Source: Amphibalanus amphitrite (lineage: Eukaryota > Arthropoda > Thecostraca > Balanomorpha > Balanidae). Taken from it: a stretch of DNA of 64,000 nt. The notes beneath the pieces are model-generated. The model searched no databases and was not told the DNA's origin. It was given only the letters and a program-made list of their open reading frames with translations. The stretch spans positions 62,001-126,000 of the forward strand of contig NW_024883032.1 in NCBI RefSeq assembly GCF_019059575.1, read 5' to 3'. Each line of letters begins with the position of its first letter. The first letter of the stretch is position 1. Both the position numbers and the translations under genes were made by a program. Positions 45,161-56,325 of the stretch are shown piece by piece.

Positions 45161-47028
45161 ACAGATTCACGTCATATATTTAGTGCTTGACATCCAAATG
45201 ATAGCTTAAATATGACAGAGAAGGTATGCAAAGTTTTATGAAGTTTGCTTGACTAGTTGTGGAATAACAAGCAAAAAACTTTTGCGGAAAGGCCGCTGGC
45301 CTCTCGCTGGAGCGTTTCCGGCCAGTGTGCGATGGGGTGAATGACAGGAGACGCGTCCCAACCACGTCACTCTGACAGGGCCAATCAGGGGAGCGGCAGC
45401 TGAGGTGCGCCGGTGACGAGAATCGGACGAGAATGTGACACTGGGGCGGCGACTGTTGCGGTGACTTTCGGCGATAATTACCGGTTAGGTTAATCACGCA
45501 TGTTTCAGCGCGACTGCCGGCCCGATTACGTCACGCGATGGCGATAATTACTCAGTGTTTCCACTTCTTCGCCAATCAACTCCCAGCGCCTGGACTGGGT
45601 GTATCGTTAGGTTATCAATAAACGGCTAGTCGATCGAATTAGCATGCCGTCGATCACGAGCTGGTCGGCTGAGTGAGTTATTGTGCAGCCAAGTTCCGGC
45701 GCTTCCCCCGGCGCTGTCTGCCACACGAAACGAGGCCCAAAATAATTACGACAGACGATTGTTAGAGCTCCCCTGAGAATAGAGCTCCTATCATGTTTGT
45801 TGACGGCTTCTTCAAGACACTGTATACGATCACGCTATGGGTGGTGTACAGGGGGCCCATTTTTTCGAGCTCGGGGGCTGATTGCAGATTGGTGGGTGTT
45901 TATTATTCTGAGGGGGTGGTTTTACTGCCCGGCTGCGGGCATGTTTATTGTCCCGCGGTCACGACCAGTCGCGAAGTGGAGGCAGGAGCCCTCTCAAAGC
46001 GGCTATGCGGTGCTTACCGGGGAGTCATTCCGCCAAACTGAACTGCGGGTGCAGCAGAAATCGCTGGGAGACCTGGTGCAGGCTCAGCACTTCAGCATTC
46101 CGACCGTCTACTCAGTTCCGAGACTTGCGGAGGAGTTTCATGTCTCACACAGCTGGCACGGCGTAGCGCTGACAGTCATTGCCCGCTCGCTGACAGCTTT
46201 ATTTGACAACATGTTACAGTCCAGTGACTGAAATAACTAATAGCCTGTGTGCGCTGCTCTTGGTTTGACATGCAACTGACTTGGATCGTCAAGCACGTCT
46301 GTATTGGTGTGTAAATATTTGAATGATATCGCATTGGCATCGTATCCCAGTCCCAATGCAGTGTAACGCTACATGCTAATTTTTCTAAAGCAAGAATCAT
46401 GAAAACTTTTTGTCAATCTATCAGTTGGTTGCGATTTCGATTGGGTACTGTGGCGTCGCCCTACCATTTTGCTGTATATCCTGTCCTTGTCTGACGATAC
46501 GGTCAGGTGAGTGACAGAGGTCTGAGCCTTTCCATCCCGTAACTCACACAGGACCGTCGTCCCATCAGCCAGACCGCGCTCCAAATGGACACCACGCGCC
46601 GGCCGGGGACCCGTAACGATGATGAACTGCGACACAGCGCACCATTTGGTGGACCCCTTTCACGCTCGGTGACGATGCGCCGAGTGAAAAGCATTGACAC
46701 ATCGCGAGCGACCGGTTCGTTATTTCCGATTTATCGCCCTCAATGAACACTCCCGATAATTCCAAGCCGCCTAAATCAGACTTTGTCCACTAGACGAACG
46801 GGGCCAAAATATATGGCGCATAGTTTAGCGATAAAAGAATTTAATTGGGTCCGATACGAAGGTCCTGACGTGCTTCGATCGGAGAATAACTATACGGTCG
46901 CGATTTCCTAACTCAGCTGAAGGGGAGACGTCACGTTATTTATGAAGACTCGGAAGGCATGGTCCTGAATGGCCGAAATTCCTTTCACTTGGAGTGGTAC
47001 ATTTGGTTTGAAATAGTGGCTGAAGAGT
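45161..47028. other. Unassigned DNA with a candidate regulatory island
   Basis: 45340-45740 is GC-rich but studded with TAAT-type words: GGCGATAATTAC occurs at about 45470 and 45540, plus AATAATTACG, GGTTAATCACG, CCAATCAAC and ATCAATAAAC. A 144-codon frame at 45797-46231 and another GC-rich block at 46500-46700 match nothing I know. Confidence 0.35.
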
Positions 47029-47925
47029 TTAACCCTCGCATGTGTGCGGCGTTTGCCAGCTTCTAATGTGTAGGGGGGGGGGGGGTCGGTTGGACCCCCC
47101 CCCCTTGCCGTTTGGCCCCTGATCGAGCTAGAGCTTCGCGGAAAAAACGAGCGTGTTGCCCGTGACGAGAGGAAGCCGATGATACCCAATTTTAAGGTCC
47201 TAGGTCATTGCGTGACCTTCCAGGTCAGGTCAATGACCCAAAGTCGGGAAAATCGGGACCTGTTAGAAAGTCGTAAAGTGTGGCCGCTAAGGGGTTTTTC
47301 GGGGTGCTGATCACGAATATCGTGTTAGTTTTGATCACAGATGATGTCTTGAAGCATTTAGACCAGGTCGGGTCAGGTCAGGTCAGGTCAACCAGTAGGC
47401 GTCGTGACGGGTATTCGTAGTACGTGTCAACCGCCTCTGACAGCTTCGTAACATGTTACGAAGTCACCAAAACTACTTCGTAAATGTTCAAATGGTTGCT
47501 TAATTCGAATTCAGCTCCAAAAACTAGCCTAGAAACATGTAAAACTCGAAAAAGTGACCCGAGGTCACCCGAGGTCACCAAAGGTCAATGACCTGACCTG
47601 ACCTTCAGGTGACCTTGACACACACGGGAGTAACATCAAATCACATGTTTGAACGTTTGAAACCACGAAAAGCTTGCAAACACGCGGCTAGTGCGAGCCG
47701 ACATACGCGAAATCGCGATTCCGGCCAAACATGGTCTCGGAAAAGAGGTCACAGGTCAAAGGTCATTTGGGTCAGGGTCATGAAATTTTCAGAGTAGGTG
47801 TAAAATTGATCAATGCGAGGGTACTGAAAGTTTCGTCGCGATCGGCCGCTTTTTACGCGAGTTATTCGCGAAAAACCATGGGGGGGGGTCCATCCGACCC
47901 CCCCCCCTACACATGCGAGGGTTAA
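47029..47925. mobile_element. TTAA-flanked non-autonomous element (copy 6)
   Basis: Opens TTAACCCTCGCATGTGT and closes ACACATGCGAGGGTTAA. Stem-loops with tip TC/GA are present at both ends: 47073-47104 (loop GGTTG) and 47880-47907 (loop CATCC). The interior is nearly the same as copy 5, including AGGTCACCCGAGGTCACC and GCGGCTAGTGCGAGCCGACA. No transposase. Confidence 0.9.
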
Positions 47926-48134
47926 TTGAGGAATGAAAGCAATCAAATATAAACTTAACACGCGCAGTGGAAGGGTTGCGAGTACTACGCCCAGTGGAAG
48001 GGGGGGGGGCGGATGTCGCCCCCCCTAAGATCTCAGCTCCCACTGGAGCTAGAAAGACGAAATTTGGAGGGTAGGTGATGGTCATGGGTAATAGGGGTAC
48101 CCATTTTTGGGTCAATTTTTCAAATTTTAGGTGG

Positions 48135-48640
48135 GGGTGGATTTTCCCATTATTTGGTCTATTCTGATTCCATCTGTGCCAAAAATACCGAAATCAAACC
48201 ATTTTTAGGGGTCGCGAATTCAAATTGAAAATGCCAATTTTAGCGAGAAATCGGCCATATTAATACTATTTAATTTTGGAACAAGGTTACCATGCCAACA
48301 AGTTGGGGTCAATTTTCCCATTATTTGGTCTATTCTGATTCCATCTGTGCCAAAAATAACGAAGGCAAACGATTTTTGGGGGTCACGAATTCAAAATGAA
48401 CATGTCAATTTTAGCAGAAAATCGACCAAATTACCATTATTTTATGTTGGGACAAGGTTACCATGCTAACTAGGTCGGGGTCGATTCTATCATTATTTGC
48501 TCTGTTCTGGATCTATAGCAGTGGCAGAAGTAACGATATTAGATCACTTTTATGGGTTGCAAGCTTGCATTGGAGTTTTAATTTTAGTGGAAAAATGACT
48601 TCATTTGAACGACTATAAATATGCAAAGCCAACGTGTTCC
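48135..48640 (+). repeat. Three tandem copies of a ~168-bp unit
   Basis: TCCCATTATTTGGTCTATTC, then CAAAAATA.CGAA, GGGGTCGCGAATTCAAA and AACAAGGTTACCATGC recur at about 48137, 48316 and 48487, with the third copy the most diverged. They lie within the 5.2-kb TTAA element. Confidence 0.75.
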
Positions 48641-49070
48641 AGTGGTATTAATGGTTGTTAGACACCGTGCAACATTGCTTTAGTTGTAGCCAGAAGGTAT
48701 ATTCGACGTGCAGCGGTAAAACAGAGCACCAAAAATATCATTTTGGTCAATGAACAGCATATGCTCATTTACACTCACCCTGGCTTAGACCGTCATTAGC
48801 ACCTACACAAGACCGCAACTCTTAGAACGAATGGCTATGTAGTCAGGGGGTTAAAATCGGCGATCGAGGCTTTCTCATTGGAACCACCTAATTTTCAATG
48901 AATCGTCTCATTCAGCAAAGGAAATGACCAATCCCCAGGACATGAACATTGACCTATCGATACAATTTGGGTGGAAGGGGCATTAAAAACCGTTACGGTA
49001 TAACCATATAACTCGCATGCCGTATTTTAACAGAAATATGGCATGAAGTAGATAAAGAAGTTATCAATTG

Positions 49071-49776
49071 CTTCTGTATATCTATACCGAGATAAAACAG
49101 CACTAAGCTATGCCGGTATGCATGAATGATGACCTTTGCCAATTTGCTAGCCGACCTCCCCGAGTCCCGGAGTTGCAGAGACGGATGAGGGAGGAGCGCA
49201 AGCTTTACACCACCGTCGGGTGGCTGCTGTATGAGTTTAGCTTTGCCCCTGCCCCACAAACACCCAAACCCGCACACAGCATGTGCGTTTGAGCATATGG
49301 AAAGGAAGCTGGCCAAGAACATCACAGGACAGTAACACCGAAACTCCATCCTCACCCCATTATGAAAGAAATATGTTTGCAATTTTTCTTATGACGGACA
49401 GCACTGGCCTGGCCGAACGCGTGCACGACTGCTCGTGACTCCAATTCAAGGCATGTGTCAGTTCTATACCAGCTGATGACTTGAGACGGGTGCAGATAGC
49501 ATGTCATGGAACCAGTGCCTGGTGACGGCCGCTGCCAGCAGTATCCTTTCAAGATAACGGACCTTACACTGCACGCTGCACTCTACAGGCTCAGTCCAAA
49601 CCCTCAGCTGATGTTGAACTGAAGTCGACGAATGCCATCCGTCTCCCTCATCCGTCAACCGTCTCTGCAACTCCGGGACTCGGGGAGGTCGGCTAGCAAA
49701 TTGGCAAAGGTCATCATTCAGGCATACCGGCATAGCTTAGTGTTGTTTTTATCTCGGTATAGATATACAGAAGCAA
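49071..49776. repeat. Foldback repeat with ~125-bp arms
   Basis: The arm 49071-49192 (CTTCTGTATATCTATACCGA onward) recurs inverted at about 49645-49775. Both arms therefore read MPVC.NDDLCQFASRPPRVP on opposite strands. That shared peptide comes from the palindrome and matches no family I know. A short GATGAA microsatellite follows at 49777-49802. Confidence 0.7.
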
Positions 49777-50050
49777 AACGAAGATGAAGATGAAGATGAA
49801 GATGTCATTGCCTAAAGCTAGAAATTAGGAAGGTGCCAAAGTCTAGACGGCTCAGCCAACTCCGAGGTAGAACCGTTTACTGAGTCCTGGCATTGCCTGG
49901 GGGCCGACACAGTGGGTGGGCCATTGACCTTAGGTGGCGGACCTGGTTCTCGTCGTCTTCAGCCTCTGCACGCACACTCTTTTATATGACGCCGCGTCCT
50001 GGTTACCACCATATACGGCCCATGCAGGATGAAAATCTTCTGCTTCATTA

Positions 50051-51340
50051 CGAGGGGGTATCGAAAAGTCCTGATCATCACATAGAAGATATAGACCGAT
50101 TTTGATGATTTTTGGTTGGTATTATATTTGGTTCTTAAGAACAATGCTCCCGCAAAGAGAGTCCTGAGAAGTGGTTTTATCTTATGTAGGAGAGACTTAG
50201 AAGTAAAAAAGATGAGTATTGGGCCCATTGAGGACCGAATCGTCATCCAACTAACGCATTTGAAACGGTATCACACTGACACAATACATCAAAAACGTGA
50301 AATTAGTTTATGTCGAGGAAAGCCCATCTCATGCACTTACCGAAAATGAAGAAATAATTTTCAACTTGGTTGCATGGCACTTGCAGGGGACTCAAGAAGT
50401 GGGTGACTACCAGTGACTGACAAGGTGGTGACTGTGAAGGAAGTGGAGGACCTCATCCTTACAGATCGTCGTCTGACCTTTCAGATGATTGTGCAACAGA
50501 AAGGTCGCAATGCTGGCAGTGCCTGAAAATATTATCAGCGAAGAACTACGTACGATAAAAGAGTCAGGCCGCTTAGAAGTTCGTGTGCCTACTTTGTTCA
50601 AGAGAAAAATGCGTCTTGGCCTTTCGAAATGAAATTTAGGCTTTTTTTTTAGAAAATGTAAGACATCTTCGATCATTTGATGACTTGTAACGAATGCTGG
50701 GTCTATGTGTATGATCCAGAGACAAAAAGACGATCTTAAGAAGTTTAAGCACGGCACATCTGTTCTTAAAAGGCGAAGATGCAGAAGCCGATATGGAAGG
50801 TAAATGCTATCAGTGTTCTGGATCTGGCGTAGGATAGTCATTACCGACTGTCTTGATTATGGTCGGATAATGATAAGCAAGCACTACTGCACACTTTTGA
50901 AGAAGTTGCGAGATGGCCTCAAGCAGAATCGCCGCCAAAAAGCCCAAGAAAGATGTTTTATCCGCACCGACAGCGCCCCCGCCCATTCGTCCTGAGCTGC
51001 GATTGAAGAAACAACATGATGTGGACATTAAATCCTACCGCATCTAAGAAATTCACCTGACCGGGTATTAACTGACTTTTGATTGTTACGGGAGATGAAG
51101 AATCCACAGTATGGCCGGTGATTTAAGGACAGAAATGACGTCATTGATGAGGTGGAGCAGTGATTTACGGGACAGTGCGAAGGTCCTACAATGACCGCCT
51201 GAGGCAGCTCAAGAAACGATGCAATAAGTTTGCGGTCGTGTGTGGTGACTTGTAAAGGAGTAATGAACATCATGTAAAAAAATCAAATTTCTATCACATC
51301 TAATTCATGGTGATGATCAGAACTTTTCGATACCCCCTCG
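50051..51340 (+). mobile_element. Decayed mariner-family transposon
   Basis: 1,290 bp between TA dinucleotides (50049-50050 and 51341-51342). The inverted ends are CGAGGGGGTATCGAAAAGTC (left) and the near-reverse complement ACTTTTCGATACCCCCTCG (right). Transposase remnants in order on the plus strand: VKEVEDLILTDRRLTFQMIV (about 50430), CNECWVYVYDPETKRRS (about 50690), the frame 50804-50995 with HYCTLLKKLRDGLKQNRR and TDSAPAHSS, and LKKRCNKFAVVCGDL (about 51210). Several stops and frame changes separate them. The first catalytic Asp of the usual TCDE.W is Asn here, while the DSAPAH Asp remains. It is inactive. It is inserted in the 5.2-kb TTAA element. Confidence 0.88.
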
Positions 51341-51990
51341 TAGGTTCTTCAGATTCATACGCCAATCACCTCAGATCACAAGTGATCTGTGCAAGGAGCA
51401 GTGAAAGGTCTTCGTCACTTATCAGCTATGCACGTATCAGCGCATGACTAGTCGCCCGTGGTCGAAAATGCAAAGTCGTAAATGATGTGCAATGTGCATT
51501 GTATCGGAACCTCTTACACTTAAGACGTGTACTCGTATCCTCACTGAAGAAATGGAATAGTAGGTACATGGTTGGTAGGCACGGAAAGAATCGACGCTTT
51601 GGAGTTTATGTTTTTGGATTAGAAGTTGATATTTTTGGGTAGAACACCCAGAGTTATTCTACCTTGTCTTATACGTGTATTACATCGTAGCCGTGAGCGA
51701 TCAGGACGGAGTTTCTTGTGGAAGCATACGGTCAAAATGGTTCGATCGTTTTTTAATTACATGATTTGAAATCCATTCGAAGCCATGATCTGTGAGATGT
51801 ATCCTGAGCTCATTTGCACAAACTTTAATTAAATGGACACAAAGAGCCTGTCATGAACAGAGACGTGGCAACTGAAAGGTCACATTTTAATTTGACCTCA
51901 CAGGTCATCAAAGGTCACCATTACAACTCATGACCTTCAAGAGGCAGAAGTTTTCAAAAATGATTGCACACTGACCAGAATGATACCAAG

Positions 51991-52033
51991 AACAGGGGCA
52001 AAACATCCCGGGCCGGGATGTTTTGCTCCTGTT
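51991..52033. repeat. Perfect-like 21-bp hairpin
   Basis: AACAGGGGCAAAACATCCCGG, one G, then the reverse complement with a single mismatch. Both strands read GAKHPGPGCFAPV because of the palindrome. Confidence 0.85.
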
Positions 52034-52429
52034 GTTGGTCGCCGGGATTCCCGACGCTTTTCACCGAATGTTACAAATATCGACATCGTAATGATCGCTA
52101 GTAAAGCATTTAACCGGAACCACGTGATGGAGCACATCGATCGGGATGAGGAAATGAGCGCTCAATGACCCCTCTACCCGACTTTCAAAACAAAAACTTT
52201 GCCTTTAGTGCGATTTATTATCAGCGTCAAATAGGCATATTTCTAGATAAATACGCAAATTTCAATCTCAATTCGCGACCCCTAAATCACCTTTGATTTT
52301 AATATTTTTGGCATCATTGGAATCACAAGTCGCGAAATAATGGGAAAAACCACCCCCACCCACAAATTTCCAAAATCGGGAAAAATGGGTACCCCTAATG
52401 GGTAACTCTGTTGTGTGTGAATTTCATGA

Positions 52430-52790
52430 CCCTAGGTCAATGTCTTCAAGGTCAAATGAGGTCAAATGTGGTCAAATCTGCCATATGAGCGACTTTTTGC
52501 GTTTACACGCCGATAACTCAAAAAGTTACCGGCCGATTTTCTTTTTTCTTTCACTATACAAAAGAACAAACATTTGTGAGTATGTTTAGTGAATTTCTAG
52601 ATAATCCAACAATAAATATGGCAGTTAGAAGCCTGCTAAGGGTAAGATGTCGCCGGCTGAAGCGGGATCGGCCGACGCGGGAAAACCCGCAATCACAATT
52701 TTGTGTTTATACACTCATAACTCAAGTTGTTACCGGCCGATTTTCAAAATTCTTTAACCATATGATTGCCTGTACATTTCTCAGTCTTCT
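52430..52790 (+). repeat. AGGTCA cluster and two CCGGCCGATTTTC units
   Basis: At 52432-52475 the word GGTCAAATG/AGGTCAA is repeated four or five times. ATAACTCAAAAAGTTACCGG and ATAACTCAAGTTGTTACCGG, each followed by CCGATTTTC, mark two diverged units about 205 bp apart (52511 and 52717). All within the right part of the 5.2-kb element. Confidence 0.6.
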
Positions 52791-53114
52791 CACCGAATTT
52801 GACGCGAATCTAATATAATCAGCGGTAAGGAGCGCGATGTAAAGACGGAACCGTCCCACCCCGGCACAGTCTACATACAATTCAGGCGGCGCGTAACGGC
52901 TAGCGCCGGCCGCCGCGGCGGCAGGATGTTTGACTTTACAACGCTATTACTAGAAAAGTTGTGAACCCATTTTCTTATTTCTTGCACGAGAAGATCCGCA
53001 ATTCAATTCTGGACAGGTAGCCGAAATTTCACATTAATATTATGTTTGCGGCGCGAGTTATTGGCGAAAAACAGGAGGGGTGGGCGAAATCCGCCCCCCC
53101 TTCCACTGCGCGTG

Positions 53115-55184
53115 TTAACCCTCGCCGGCACAGGGGGGGGGGGGGTTGATGCAACCCCCTAAGATTTTTTTCGCGAATAACTCGCGTAAAAAGCGGCCGA
53201 TTGCGACGAAACTTTCAGTACCCTCGCATTGATCAATTTTACACCTACCCTGAAAATTTCATGACCCTGACCCAAATGACCTGTGACCTGTGACCTCTTT
53301 TCGGAGACCATGTTTGGCCGGAATCGCGATTCGGCGTATGTCGGCTCGCATTAGCCGCGCGTTTGCAAGCTTTTCGTGGTTTCAAACGTTCAAACATGTG
53401 ATTTGATGTTGCTCCCATACATTAGGGTGGGTGTCAAGGTCAAATGAAGGTCAGGTCAGGTCACTGACCTTTGGTGACCTCGGGTGACCTCAGTTCACTT
53501 TTTCGAGTTTTACATGTTTCTATGCTAGTTTTTGGAGCTGAATTTGAATTTAGCAACCATCTGAACATTTACGAAGTAGTTTTGGTGCCTTCGTAACATG
53601 TTACGAAGCTGTCAGAGGCGGTTGACACGTATTACGAATACCCGTCACAACTCCTACCGGTTGACCTGACCTGACCTGACCCGACCTGGTCTGAATGCTT
53701 AAAGACATCATCTCTGATCAAAACTAACGCGATATTCGTGAGCAGCATCCCGGAAAACCACATAACAGCCACACTTAACCTTCGCCCCAGTGGGGGGGGC
53801 ATATGTTACCACCCTGTCGCGTTTTTTGCGTGTGAATAAAAAACCGCGGCGCGTAGCGCCGCGCCGCTTGGGATAGCTTTTGGTACATTAATTTTGGACA
53901 ATGTGTGAAATTTTTGACCCCAGGTCATGTCAGGTCAGGTCACCAGGTCAAGTTAACTGACCAAGCCTAAAAAAAGTTTGCAATCCTCTCCAGCCTGCAG
54001 TGTTTGTCAGAAAGGTTTGAAACTTGGTGGATTGCATGCTGTTATAAGCGCCTACAATTTGTATATCTCGGATTTTTTATATCCGTGACCTAAGTTCAGG
54101 TCAGTGGCGTGACCTTTTCATTACAAGTCAATGGAGAAAAATGAAAATGCCTCTAGATCCGTGTGTACGCATAGGAACAGTCCAAATATTTCAGAATCAC
54201 AATGATTTATTCCACTCGTGATGACCTAGGTGTCATTTTTGCTGATAGCCTCTAGAAAGGTCATCCGAGGTCATTTGAGGCTACAAACAGTTTTTTGCCA
54301 ATAACTCGCGATTGGAAAGAGATAGAACGCTGGGGATGGTCTCATTGTGTTTGTCTTGTTGAGACGCATCGACTGATATGCAACATGACCTATTCCGGTC
54401 AGGTCATGACCTTGACCTGAGGTCAAATTTTCAACTTGACCTTTCAAAGTCAAATTATAGTTCATTCGACGCGTCTCGCCAAGGGGAACACGATTCTGGC
54501 AATAAAAATGTCGTGGCTTTTTGTAGTCGAAAGTTATTGTCGAAAAACACTTTTCGTAAACACAGCTATTTTTGGAGTTTTTGCCCTCTGGAGGCTAAAC
54601 CGTTGACCTGAGGTCAATATTGATAATGACCTTTTCAAAAGAAGAGTTCAAAAGCTATCGATTGCTCTTCCATGCGTTTTTCTAGCTACCATAGTTCCTG
54701 AGATAGCGGCATGTTTTCTGAAAAATATAATGACAATTGGCAAATTTTGACCTTTGATGACCTCTGGTGACCCCAATTTTGCTCTAAGGTGAAAAATGAC
54801 TGAAATACTTTCAAACGTACGCATTGAGAGCTATCGACTGCTTTTTACCGCGTCTTTCTAGCCCTCTTAGTTTTTGAGTTAGAGGTGGGTGGTAACATAT
54901 GTCCCCCCTCACTAGGGCGAAGTTGGGTGAGACCGCCACTGGGGCGCGGGTTAACGACTTTCTAACAGGTCCCGATTTTCCCGGTTTTCGGGTCATTGAC
55001 CTGACCTGGAAGGTCACCCGATGACCTAGGACCTTAAAATTGGGTACCATCGGCTTCCTCTCGTGACGGGCAACACGCTCGATTTTTCTGCGAAGCTCTA
55101 GCTCGATCAGGGGCCAAACGCGAACGATCCCCCCCCCCTTGTGCCGTCGAAGGACGCAAAATGGCCTGTGCCGGCGAGGGTTAA
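53115..55184. mobile_element. TTAA-flanked element, inverted orientation, interrupted (copy 7)
   Basis: TTAACCCTCGCCGGCACAGG opens it and CTGTGCCGGCGAGGGTTAA closes it. Its interior is the reverse complement of copies 5 and 6. A stem-loop with tip TTG/CAA and loop ATG lies at 53133-53159. The nested element 53775-54954 splits it. Confidence 0.9.
53775..54954. mobile_element. TTAA element of another subfamily nested in copy 7
   Basis: Starts TTAACCTTCGCCCCAGTGG and ends CCACTGGGGCGCGGGTTAA. CATATGTTACCACC at 53800 pairs with GGTGGTAACATATG at 54887. In copies 5 and 6 the corresponding site is a single TTTA (CACACTTTACGAC when inverted), so TTAA was duplicated here. The interior again has many AGGTCA/TGACCT words (53930-54780) and no open frame of note. 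Confidence 0.9.
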
Positions 55185-55558
55185 ACTCTCCATTTTGACC
55201 TACTTTTGTCCACTCCTGACGGTAGCGGTCAGACCCTTGGCACGCCAAGTGTCGTGCACAATTGGTCTGTGCACCAAATGCGGGCCTGCCATGATTTACG
55301 ACATACATGGTAGTTGCATGTGTTTATCCGATTTGTCATTGCAGCATTTAATACAACCCAACGAGGCGCATTGGTACGTTTTGGATCATTCAGAAAGCGA
55401 TTAGGTGGTGTATGTATAATGTACTGCCGTCATTCGTACGTTACGTAGTGATTTTCCAACCGCTCAGGATAGCAAAAGCATGTCAAGGCTGTGTAGGCGT
55501 GAACCATTAATCGCTTTCGTCCAGTCAGTAGTTTGCCGACAAGGTATTTCACCGTAGG
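55185..55558. other. Unassigned DNA
   Basis: No supported feature. Confidence 0.4.
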
Positions 55559-55950
55559 TGTACAGCCCTCTGCAAACTGCGTGGTAGGTATTCTTTTTTT
55601 TGACAAAACCGAGAATAACGCGAATGCTATGCTATCGGTCACTCAGAAATCGTAGCAGAAAGACGCGCGAGACTCCGCACCCTAGATTGACATTATCACC
55701 TTATTCATTTTCCATCCAGTTTGGCAACAAAACCCAAAAGTTTATATTTGCCCCCAAAACAAACTTTTGCATTTTGTTGCCACACAAGCCGTACACTTTG
55801 TTTAGTGATAGACCCAATCGAAGGAGTGGAGCATGGCGCATCTAGTTATTTGAAGTGAGTTCCGACCGACTGTTGACAAAGCCTTTGAGTAATTATCGGT
55901 TTTGTCGAAAAAAAAGAATACCTACCACGCAGTCTGCTGAGGGCTGTACG
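55559..55950. mobile_element. MITE with ~60-bp inverted ends
   Basis: GTACAGCCCTCTGCAAACTG, CGTGGTAGGTATTCTTTTTT and ACAAAACCGA at the left recur inverted at 55891-55950 (GAATACCTACCACGCAGTCT then GCTGAGGGCTGTAC). The target duplication is unclear because the ends contain GTAC and are flanked by GT-rich bases. No coding. Confidence 0.7.
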
Positions 55951-56325
55951 TAAGTACATACCTACAGTTCCTAAATCTCAATGCAGCAGATGCAGAATGC
56001 TCAATGCTCTCAATGCAGAATCTCAATCATCGTTGAATGTTGAAAGGGCGGTCTGAGTCAGAGGACTAATTGAGCTTCCAATTAAGATTGTTCAATTTAC
56101 ATTGTTACATTCAATATTGTTCAAATTAATAGGTATTGTTCAAAATAAATGTCTCGTATTTTTATGTTTACGTCTGAAGCGTCTTTTTCCAGCCTAGGTC
56201 AGTCAATTAGAAGCTTTGTATGCCTGTCCGTCATCTGAAGTTACTAAAGACATGCAAAAGGCTGTGTTTATGAGGACAGGCATGCAGCTTGTCCTACGCT
56301 TTGAAACCCCTCCGTTTGAAGTTTT
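55951..56325. other. AT-rich DNA with a CTCAATGCAGAA mini-repeat
   Basis: Variants of TCTCAATGCAGAA occur at 55977-56030 and TTGTTCAAATTA-type words at 56088-56145. No gene is supported. Confidence 0.45.

Larger units (their letters stand above)
47955..53118. mobile_element. 5.2-kb TTAA element with TTAACACGCGCAGTGGAAGGG ends
   Basis: The 21-base inverted ends run TTAACACGCGCAGTGGAAGG plus G and the reverse complement at 53098-53118. Stem-loops with tip CG/CG lie just inside (48001-48025, loop GATGT; 53081-53100, loop AAATC). Sub-arms also pair: GGGGTACCCATTTTT near 48098 is inverted at about 52376. The inside holds tandem repeats, a foldback and a decayed mariner. No piggyBac-type transposase frame was found. 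Its right TTAA is shared with the next element. Confidence 0.75.

Noticed and set aside
45797-46231. 144-codon plus-strand frame
   Set aside because: No recognisable domain or codon pattern, and overlapping frames of similar length exist in the same GC-rich block.
46369-46700. Possible minus-strand exon (VHLERGLADGTTVLCELRDG)
   Set aside because: No partner exon, no known domain and a GC-rich context. Not enough support for a gene.
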